Assembly: GCF_900016645.1 (NCBI RefSeq)
Contig: NZ_CDGJ01000037.1
DNA length: 64,000 nt
Strand: one strand, 5' to 3'
Source: Acididesulfobacillus acetoxydans
GTDB lineage: Bacteria; Bacillota; Desulfitobacteriia; Desulfitobacteriales; Desulfitobacteriaceae
Shown here: positions 32,438 to 39,055 of the stretch, piece after piece
Layout of the letters: each line of letters opens with the position of its first letter
Position numbering within the stretch: position 1 is the stretch's first letter
Notes under the pieces: model-generated
The model's input: only the letters and a program-made list of their open reading frames with translations
Told to the model about the DNA's origin: nothing
Databases searched by the model: none
Made by a program: the position numbers and the translations under genes

Positions 32438-33598
32438 TTGAAAGGAACCAGATTTGTCCTATATTCTGCCGTAGGCATCGGTTTTGCCTTGTATACGGGT
32501 CTTTGCTATTATGTGGGCCTGCGTGGCTGGCAGCTCTTTTTCAGCTCTTTTCTCTTGCTCCCGGAGAAGGTCTATTGGATCGGTTTTTGGATCATAGCCA
32601 TGGCTTACTTGGCAGGCCGTTTAGGGGAAAGGATTTTGCCGGAGGCGGTGAGTCACGCCTTCAGCATGATCGGTTCTTATTGGCTGGGAATTATGTTCTA
32701 TGCTCTCTGGGTATTGGCTGCAGTGGATTTGATGCGGGGGCTGAACGAGGGATTTCACTTTTTGCCCCATGCCCTGACACGGGGGCCGTGGTTGGGGCGG
32801 GCAATCTTTCTCGTTGTGCTCGGCTTGGTTCTCTACGGCCTGTGGAATGCCCGCCACCCGATTGTGAACCGCTATAACCTGACCATCGGCAAAAAAGCCG
32901 GAAGCCTGGGGGAATTACACATCGTCCTTGTCTCTGATATTCATTTGGGCGCTATTATGAATAACGGCCGTTTGGCTGCGCTGGTGGAGAGAGTAAATGC
33001 TCTCAAGCCGGACCTGATCCTTTTGGCCGGGGATGTAATCGATGAAAACGTGGAGCGGGTGATCCGACAGGACATGCGCATGAACCTCAGCCGCTTGCAG
33101 GCTCCTTTCGGAGTCTACGCCGTGCTGGGCAATCATGAGTATCTGGGCGGGCATGTCCGGGAGGCCTTGGCTTATATGGCGGAGGCGGGGGTGCATATGC
33201 TGCGCGATGCTTCGGTTAAAGTAGCCGACAGTTTTTATCTCGTGGGGCGGGATGATCGGAGCGCGCGGCATTTCACAGGCCAAGGGCGCCGGCCGCTCGC
33301 GAATCTGCTGGAAGGCCTGGACCTCTCCTTGCCGGTGATCGCCCTGGATCACCAGCCCAGCCACTTGGAAGAAGCAGAAAGGGCGGGCGTTGATCTGCAG
33401 CTTTCCGGTCACACCCACAAGGGTCAGCTCTTTCCTATTCAGCTCCTTACACGGCACCTGTTTGCGGATGATTTCGGGCTGCTGGAAAGAGAAGACTTTC
33501 GTGTCGTCGTTTCCTCGGGCTTTGGCACCTGGGGACCGCCCCTGCGGGTGGGGAACAGACCGGAAATCGTCGAAATCGACGTTCACTTCAGGCCGTGA
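32438..33598 (+). CDS. Membrane-anchored metallophosphoesterase (YkuE/YaeI-like)
   Basis: About 386 aa. Four or five hydrophobic helices in the first 150 residues anchor a calcineurin-like domain with all metal motifs: VSDIHLG, LAGDVIDE, LGNHEYLGG, and GHTHKGQLFP. Related enzymes act on UDP-diacylglucosamine or other envelope phosphoesters; the real substrate is unknown. TTG 32438 is preferred with AGGGGGTG 7 nt upstream; the frame is open to 32378. Confidence 0.88.
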   Translation: MKGTRFVLYSAVGIGFALYTGLCYYVGLRGWQLFFSSFLLLPEKVYWIGFWIIAMAYLAGRLGERILPEAVSHAFSMIGSYWLGIMFYALWVLAAVDLMRGLNEGFHFLPHALTRGPWLGRAIFLVVLGLVLYGLWNARHPIVNRYNLTIGKKAGSLGELHIVLVSDIHLGAIMNNGRLAALVERVNALKPDLILLAGDVIDENVERVIRQDMRMNLSRLQAPFGVYAVLGNHEYLGGHVREALAYMAEAGVHMLRDASVKVADSFYLVGRDDRSARHFTGQGRRPLANLLEGLDLSLPVIALDHQPSHLEEAERAGVDLQLSGHTHKGQLFPIQLLTRHLFADDFGLLEREDFRVVVSSGFGTWGPPLRVGNRPEIVEIDVHFRP

Positions 33599-33624
33599 AG
33601 GTTTTGTAAGACGGGGGTCGGGGT

Positions 33625-33729
33625 TCGTCCGCCGAGGCGGAACCGAGCCTGCGCCGGCCGGGTGGGAGGCGAGCGTTGGCACCGTTTACAGGAGGTTCAA
33701 TTTTGGCTAAAATAGTCTCGGCGGACGAG
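33625..33729. repeat. 12-bp inverted repeat flanking the htpG promoter
   Basis: TCGTCCGCCGAG (33625-33636) and CTCGGCGGACGA (33718-33729) are perfect reverse complements 81 bp apart, with the promoter between them. Confidence 0.8.
33685..33713 (+). promoter_or_regulatory. Promoter of htpG
   Basis: TTTACA (33685-33690), a 17-bp spacer and TAAAAT (33708-33713). No CIRCE element is present. Confidence 0.75.
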
Positions 33730-33745
33730 CCGTCCCCGTGTACCC

Positions 33746-33763
33746 GTTCAGCGGAGGCTGAAC
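33746..33763 (+). promoter_or_regulatory. Hairpin in the htpG 5' UTR
   Basis: GTTCAGC ggag GCTGAAC, a perfect 7-bp stem with a 4-nt loop, 35 nt before the htpG start. Confidence 0.6.
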
Positions 33764-33797
33764 ATCAATCAAAAATAGAAGTGAGGGGTTATTGACC

Positions 33798-35645
33798 ATG
33801 AGCAGCGGTGTCGAAACCAAAGAATTTCAAACGGAAATCCGGCAGTTGCTGGATATTGTCATCAATTCGCTCTATACGGACAAGGAGATTTTCCTGCGCG
33901 AGCTTATATCCAATGCCGCGGACGCCATGGAAAAAGTGCGTTACCTTCAACTCACTGGGGCTGACGTCAAGGATGGGGACCTACCCCTGGAAATTACTCT
34001 GACGGCGGACGAGGAAACCCATACCCTAACCGTTGCCGACCCGGGAATCGGTATGAACCGGGAGGAATTGGTGGAAAATCTGGGGACCATTGCCCATTCC
34101 GGTTCCAAAGAGTTTATCAAACGCCTGGCGGAAGGAACCCAGGATTTTAAACTGATCGGCCAGTTCGGGGTGGGATTTTATTCGGCTTTTATGGTGGCCG
34201 ACAAAGTGGAGCTTTACACCCGCTCCTATCGTCCCGAGGCCGAGGGCTGTCTCTGGAGTTCTGACGGCAGCGGCAGTTATACGGTCGAGGACACCCCCGA
34301 CCTGGTGCGGGGCACCAAAATTATCCTGCACCTTAAAGAAGATGCCCGGGATTTTGCCAAGGAAGAGACCCTGAAAAGAATCGTCAAGCAGTATTCGGGG
34401 TTTGTGCCCTATCCGGTTCTCCTCAACGGCCAAAAGGTCAACACGGTTCAGGCCCTCTGGACCAAGAACAAGAACGAGATTACGGATGAGGAATACAACG
34501 AGTTTTATAAATACATTGCCAATGCCTATGACGAGCCTCTCTTTCGGCTGCACTTCAGTTCCGATGCTCCTATCTCCTTACAATCTCTCTTATTTGTGCC
34601 CAAGGAAAACTTTGAACACTGGGGCTTCGGCCGCCTGGACCCGGGGGTCAACCTCTACTGCAAAAAGGTGCTTATTCAAGAACAGTCCAAGGATATCCTG
34701 CCGGAATGGATGCGCTTTGTCAAAGGCGTAATTGACAGCGAGGAACTTCCGCTCAATATTTCGCGGGAAACCATGCAGGACAGCGCCTTGGTCCAGAAGA
34801 TTAACAAAGCGGTCACCGGTCGCTTCCTTAAGTTTTTGGACGAACAGGCCAAGTCAGAACCGGAAAAGTACAAGGAGTTTTACGATAAGTTCGGAGTCTT
34901 CATTAAGGAAGGGGCGGCCAATGATTTCGGCCACCGCAATGAACTCGTGAAGCTGATGCGCTTCGAGTCCATGAAGACGGAGGCGGGCAAATTCATTTCC
35001 CTCTCAGATTATGTTCAGAACATGGCCGAAGAACAAAAAGCCGTCTACTATGTCAACGGCCCCAGCCGCGAGGTCATCGAGGCGGGTCCTTACTTGGAAA
35101 TCTTCCGGAGCAAAGGTCTGGATGTCATCTACACGCGTGAGGCGATCGAGGATTACGTCTTAAGCCTTATGGGTGAATTTGAAGGGAAGAAACTGATTTC
35201 GGCCGACCAAGCGGAACTCGATCTCGATCTTCCGGGTCAGGAAGAGAAGACCGAGGGGGAGGAGAGTTTAAGCGAAGAAGCGCTTAACGCGCTTACGGCT
35301 TGGCTGAAAGAGGCCTTGGGCAGCAAAGTGACGGAAGTTCGCGTTTCCAAGCGTTTGGCGGACAGCCCGGCCATCGTGCTCAGCCCTTACGGGACTTATA
35401 GCATGCAGCGCATGATGCAGCTTGTGAACCGGGATTTGAACCAAGTGGGTCCCGCAATTTTGGAGATCAACCGCAACCACCCGCTGATCAAACGCCTCTA
35501 TGCCCTGCACGAGCAGAACGATCCCTTCGCTCAAACCGCGGCGGAACAGGTTTTCGAAAATGCCAGGATCGCGGCGGGACTGATCGTCGATCCGCGCGAA
35601 ATGGTGAACAGGCTCTACGCGATCCTGGAGCGGGCTCTCAAATAA
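33798..35645 (+). CDS. htpG: Hsp90-family chaperone HtpG
   Basis: 615 aa, normal length. The N-terminal GHKL ATPase shows YTDKEIFLRELISNAADA, TVADPGIGMNREEL and GQFGVGFYSAFMVA. The middle domain has NISRETMQ, and the C-terminal dimerisation domain is present; the MEEVD tail is absent, as in bacteria. ATP-dependent folding chaperone in the cytosol. ATG 33798 has GAGGGG 10 nt upstream; TTG 33792 is an in-frame alternative. Confidence 0.98.
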   Translation: MSSGVETKEFQTEIRQLLDIVINSLYTDKEIFLRELISNAADAMEKVRYLQLTGADVKDGDLPLEITLTADEETHTLTVADPGIGMNREELVENLGTIAHSGSKEFIKRLAEGTQDFKLIGQFGVGFYSAFMVADKVELYTRSYRPEAEGCLWSSDGSGSYTVEDTPDLVRGTKIILHLKEDARDFAKEETLKRIVKQYSGFVPYPVLLNGQKVNTVQALWTKNKNEITDEEYNEFYKYIANAYDEPLFRLHFSSDAPISLQSLLFVPKENFEHWGFGRLDPGVNLYCKKVLIQEQSKDILPEWMRFVKGVIDSEELPLNISRETMQDSALVQKINKAVTGRFLKFLDEQAKSEPEKYKEFYDKFGVFIKEGAANDFGHRNELVKLMRFESMKTEAGKFISLSDYVQNMAEEQKAVYYVNGPSREVIEAGPYLEIFRSKGLDVIYTREAIEDYVLSLMGEFEGKKLISADQAELDLDLPGQEEKTEGEESLSEEALNALTAWLKEALGSKVTEVRVSKRLADSPAIVLSPYGTYSMQRMMQLVNRDLNQVGPAILEINRNHPLIKRLYALHEQNDPFAQTAAEQVFENARIAAGLIVDPREMVNRLYAILERALK

Positions 35646-35726
35646 CGATTTAGCGATTCGTCTTTTTACTCCATATGCTTAAGCAATTTGGAGACAAGCG
35701 GGATAAGGTGGCCATGGCTTAAAAGT

Positions 35727-36527
35727 TTACTGTCTGCTCTGCCCAACGAAAGGTTGCAAAGCTCCGTCTGACGTAAACAGCTTTTTAAACGAAAAACCTA
35801 CCAGGAGCAAACAGCCGATGGCCACCGCGGCCGCGATCATGAGCATGACCACGATTTGATAGCGGACAGCCTGGAGAGGATCGGCCCCGCCCAGGATCTG
35901 TCCGGTCATCATGCCCGGAAGGCTGACGATGCCGACGACCATAAGGGAGTTGATGGTCGGGGTCAGGCCGGCGCGCAGGGCCTCGCGAACCGAAGACTGG
36001 ATCGCTTCCCAGGGAGTGGCCCCGAAGGTTAGGAGAGCCTCAATCTCGGCCGCCCTGGCCCTGGCATCCGCATAGAGGCGGTCGAGGGAGATGGCGATCC
36101 CGTTCATGGAATTTCCTAAGAGCATGCCAAAGATGGGAATCACGATGCGGGGGGAATACCAGGGAGTGGGGGCGATAATGAGTCCGGTCACAATCGAGCC
36201 AACCAAATACGTGCTGGCGAGCAAAGAGACAAAAGCGAGGAGCGTCGGGTAGTTCCGGACATTCGGTGTGCGTTTTACCGCTGTGCGGGCGGCCACAAAA
36301 GACATAAGCAGCGTGACCAGAAGAACCGGCCAGAAACTGTTCAGCTTAAAGAGGTAAGTGAGGACATAGCCCACGAGGGTGAGTTGGACAAAAGTACGAA
36401 CGGTGCCCCAAACCAGGCTTTTCAGCAGACCCAGTCTCAAAAGTGAGGCAATTCCTCCCGTAATCAGCACGAGCAGGACCGAAAAAGTCAGTTGGGCGTA
36501 AGAGATGGGCAAGGTTGAGGTTTGCAC
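35727..36527 (-). CDS. fetB: ABC transporter permease, FetB (iron export) family
   Basis: 266 aa, about seven transmembrane helices, UPF0014 family. Seen: SLLRLGLLKSLVWGTVRTFVQL, IPIFGMLLGNSMNGIAISLDR and GIVSLPGMMTGQILGGADP, all characteristic of FetB/YbbM. In E. coli FetAB exports iron under peroxide stress; other members are named Rrp or STAR1-like. GTG 36527 has AAGGAG 9 nt upstream. Follows fetA after a 207-bp gap, which is large for an operon. Confidence 0.92.
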   Translation of the reverse strand: MQTSTLPISYAQLTFSVLLVLITGGIASLLRLGLLKSLVWGTVRTFVQLTLVGYVLTYLFKLNSFWPVLLVTLLMSFVAARTAVKRTPNVRNYPTLLAFVSLLASTYLVGSIVTGLIIAPTPWYSPRIVIPIFGMLLGNSMNGIAISLDRLYADARARAAEIEALLTFGATPWEAIQSSVREALRAGLTPTINSLMVVGIVSLPGMMTGQILGGADPLQAVRYQIVVMLMIAAAVAIGCLLLVGFSFKKLFTSDGALQPFVGQSRQ

Positions 36528-36734
36528 GGTTCAAAACTCCTTGGTCATTAAACATTTTGATATAGGAGATTCCTTCGAAGCTCAAAGGAAAATGAAAGTT
36601 TGGTGTCAGGTGAAAGGCCTTGCGGCCTGAAGGCTCGGCGGAGACAAAGGAGACCTGCCTCTTGGTCAGCTTTGTCAATATAAGATTCGGCGGGTCGCGG
36701 CGGCAGCTCGACCCGGTTTGAACTGCGGGATGTT

Positions 36735-37388
36735 TTAGGGCAGGGGTCTTCGTCGGCTCTCCGCCAGGTCGAGAAATTTTAGCCCCGGTAAATCCAAGTA
36801 GTCGTCCGTGTGCGAGACCAGGAGTGCGGCCCGGCCCGCTCCCTTCAGCCAGTCCCCAAGTACGCCATAGAAAGCCGTACGGGAGGTTTCATCCAGGGCC
36901 GCGGTCGGCTCGTCCAAAAGGAGAACTTTAGGTTCAATCAATAGGCCACGGATAAAGGCGACCCTTGAGGCCTCGCCGCCGGAAAGGGTACGGGCATCCT
37001 GCTCCCAGAGGGTTGGGGGGAGCTTTAGGGTTTCCATCAAGGCCCCAGTGCGTGCGGGATCCGGAGAAGTGCCGCTCAGGGTACGGAGAGAGAAGGGCTT
37101 GGCGAAATTGTCGGCCACGCTGCCGTCGAAGAGAGCCGGTTTTTGCGCGACGTAATGGACTGAGGCGCGCCAAATTGGAGAGGGAATATCCTGCCAGGGC
37201 TGTTCCTCCAGGTAGGCAGTGCCGCCTGAGGCGGGCTGCAAGCGGGCTAAAATCCTCAGCAGGGTGGATTTCCCCACACCCGAGGGGCCGCGTACGACCA
37301 GGATCTCTCCTGCCTTGAGCGCCGCGGAAAGAACGAACGGTGCCTGACTCCCGGCCGCGAAGGAGAGATCGCGGAAAGAAAAAAACAT
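36735..37388 (-). CDS. fetA: ABC transporter ATP-binding protein, FetA family
   Basis: 217 aa. Walker A GPSGVGKSTLL, Q-loop near VAQKPALFDG, signature LSGGEASR, Walker B VLLLDEPTAALDE and switch His in SHTDD. The short length fits FetA. ATG 37388 has GGAG 6 nt upstream. It supplies ATP hydrolysis for the FetB permease. Confidence 0.92.
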   Translation of the reverse strand: MFFSFRDLSFAAGSQAPFVLSAALKAGEILVVRGPSGVGKSTLLRILARLQPASGGTAYLEEQPWQDIPSPIWRASVHYVAQKPALFDGSVADNFAKPFSLRTLSGTSPDPARTGALMETLKLPPTLWEQDARTLSGGEASRVAFIRGLLIEPKVLLLDEPTAALDETSRTAFYGVLGDWLKGAGRAALLVSHTDDYLDLPGLKFLDLAESRRRPLP

Positions 37389-37546
37389 CTAAAACTCCGA
37401 CCTCGTTTCTGTTTGTCTTTTCCGTAGGATAGTCGAAACACGGCGTGTTTGCAAGGGAGATTCCTTGCGCGTGTGAGATGCCGGAGGTAACCAAAGTTGC
37501 CTGTTTCCAGAGGCTCTCAGTCTCCGATCATCGGTACCTTTAAGCC

Positions 37547-37750
37547 TTAATTATCGCTTACAGTCCCCCGGTGCGGGCTTTCCGGCTGCTCGGGCGAGGA
37601 CGTCCCCCGGTGCCGGTGCCAAGCCAGTGCGCCTCCGGTGCCGAGCAGGAGCGAAGAAGTCAGCCAATGGCGGAATGTGAATCTTCCCACACTGAGTAGA
37701 AATTCACGCCTGGTCGTAGTTTTATTTAAGCCGAGCGGAAGGTCATCCAC
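37547..37750 (-). CDS. Small protein with a Tat-like N-terminal segment, 67 aa
   Basis: The sequence has TRREFLLSVGRFTFRHW (twin-arginine-like) and one hydrophobic helix, LTSSLLLGTGGALAW, then a polar tail of 25 residues without cysteines. It resembles the export signal of an iron-sulfur protein with no mature domain behind it. GTG 37750 has AGGAGG 7 nt upstream, so translation is plausible. It may be a genuine small membrane protein or a truncated gene. Confidence 0.65.
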   Translation of the reverse strand: MDDLPLGLNKTTTRREFLLSVGRFTFRHWLTSSLLLGTGGALAWHRHRGTSSPEQPESPHRGTVSDN

Positions 37751-38003
37751 CGTTTAACCTCCTCGTACAATTTAAGGGTAACTTCCGGAAGCGGACTGCT
37801 CTCCTTAGCTTAGCCCAAATTTGAAGGAGTGACAAGGGGGGATCCGCAAGCGCCACTGGGCAACGATGCTGCCTTTCTGCGGGCGCTCACTCAGGGCTTA
37901 GATTTTCTGAAGCAGCGTTTTTCGAAATTAAAAAAAGGATAGGTAATTAAAAAAAACATAGGTAAGTTGTAAATTATCCCTTTATTTCGACTAGGGGCAA
38001 TGG
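37751..38003. other. AT-rich divergent region between the 67-aa gene and fadR
   Basis: About 250 bp; from 37915 on it is clearly richer in A and T than its surroundings. Apart from the fad promoter that begins at its right end, I see no feature. Confidence 0.5.
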
Positions 38004-38070
38004 TATAATAAAGGCATCCCCAAGAAATGAATGACGATTCATTCACTAAAGGATTAGGTTAAGGTATAAT
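38004..38070 (+). promoter_or_regulatory. Tandem promoters of the fad operon
   Basis: An extended -10 TGGTATAAT (hexamer 38004-38009) lies 18 bp before FadR box 1. A second promoter has TTCACT (38042-38047), a 17-bp spacer and TATAAT (38065-38070). Box 1 covers the second -35 and box 2 begins in the second -10. Confidence 0.75.
38028..38045 (+). promoter_or_regulatory. FadR operator box 1
   Basis: TGAATGA CGAT TCATTCA, a perfect 7-bp inverted repeat around 4 bp, identical to the TGAATGAnnnnTCATTCA consensus known for the TetR-family FadR of Bacillus. Confidence 0.9.
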
Positions 38071-38087
38071 GAATGAGGATTCATTCA
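38070..38087 (+). promoter_or_regulatory. FadR operator box 2
   Basis: TGAATGA GGAT TCATTCA; the symmetry extends one base further on each side. It is 42 bp (four helical turns) from box 1 and overlaps the second -10. Confidence 0.9.
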
Positions 38088-38107
38088 TGAGGATCTCAAG
38101 GATGAGG

Positions 38108-38170
38108 AACAATGAACAATGAACAATGAACAATGAACAATGAACAATGAACAATGAACAATGAACAATG
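38108..38170 (+). repeat. Heptanucleotide tandem repeat AACAATG, 9 perfect units, in the fadR leader
   Basis: Nine identical 7-bp units run without interruption between operator box 2 and the ribosome binding site of fadR. Confidence 0.98.
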
Positions 38171-38180
38171 AAAGGAAGGG

Positions 38181-38864
38181 ATGATTTTGACCGCGCAGCG
38201 TGAGGATAAATTCCGCCGGATTCTCGACGCGGCCGTTGAAGCGTTCGCGGAAGTGGGTTATCACCAATGCCAGGTGTCTAAGATAGCCCGCCTCGCGGGA
38301 GTGGCCGACGGAACCATCTATCTCTATTTCAAAAACAAAGAGGATATCCTTATTCGCCTTTTTCAGGAACGCATGGGGGATTTCATCCGGGATATCCGCA
38401 ACCTGCTTCAAGGCCGGGAGACGACGCGGGCCCGCTTAATGACCATCATCGAGACCCATTTCAGAAACATGGAGGAAAACCTTTCTTTGGCCAAGGTGAC
38501 TCAGCTCGAACTCAGACAGTCGGACCTCAAGATCCGGACTGCCATCAATGCTCCACTCAAAGAATATTTCAGATTGATTGAGGAGGTGATCCGCAGCGGG
38601 ATCGAACGGGGAGAGCTTGCTCCGGTGGATGTCCGAATTGCCCGGCAGCTGATTTTCGGTGCTTTGGACGAGGCGACCACAGATTGGATTATGGCCCGGA
38701 CGAAAAGAAGCCTGTTGAGTGAATCCGAAGAGATGCTTTATCTTTTTGAAGGGGCGCTCGGTTTGGCACGGGAACCTCGTCCGCGTGCAGGCCGGGGTGC
38801 GAATCCGCAACGGACAGCGGACGTATCAGGCAAGATGAATGCGGGCGAAGGCGCAAGGGCGTAG
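38181..38864 (+). CDS. fadR: TetR-family fatty-acid degradation repressor (FadR-like)
   Basis: 227 aa. Residues 8-58 are a TetR helix-turn-helix (FRRILDAAVEAFAEVGYHQC ... VADGTIYLYFKNKEDIL). The ligand domain follows; the last 30 residues are an Arg/Gly/Ala-rich tail not typical of FadR. In Bacillus FadR represses fad genes and is released by long-chain acyl-CoA. Here two perfect FadR boxes in its own promoter imply autoregulation and control of the fad genes downstream. The start is ATG 38181, with AAAGGAAGGG directly before it; TTG 38187 would give better spacing. Confidence 0.9.
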   Translation: MILTAQREDKFRRILDAAVEAFAEVGYHQCQVSKIARLAGVADGTIYLYFKNKEDILIRLFQERMGDFIRDIRNLLQGRETTRARLMTIIETHFRNMEENLSLAKVTQLELRQSDLKIRTAINAPLKEYFRLIEEVIRSGIERGELAPVDVRIARQLIFGALDEATTDWIMARTKRSLLSESEEMLYLFEGALGLAREPRPRAGRGANPQRTADVSGKMNAGEGARA

Positions 38865-38964
38865 AGGAGGATTCGGTCAAAGTTATTTTTGACAGCTGCC
38901 GGGCTGCACAAGCTCAGAGGTAATCGGTATTAATTTCTCGGGTAAAGCTCTGAAACATCATCAC

Positions 38965-39044
38965 TATTATTACAAGAGCTTATTATTACAAGAGCTTACT
39001 ATTACTAAAACCTATTATTGCGAGGGCCTATTATCATTTGAGAG
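38965..39044 (+). repeat. 16-bp tandem repeat before fadN, 2 perfect plus 3 degenerate units
   Basis: TATTATTACAAGAGCT at 38965 and 38981, then degenerate blocks at 38997, 39013 and 39029 in exact phase. The last block runs into the Shine-Dalgarno sequence of fadN. Confidence 0.9.
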
Positions 39045-39055
39045 GAGGAAGTTCA

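Noticed and set aside
38085..38411. Minus-strand frame reading SLFIVHC repeats
   Set aside because: Produced by the AACAATG heptamers and overlaps fadR; no start signal.
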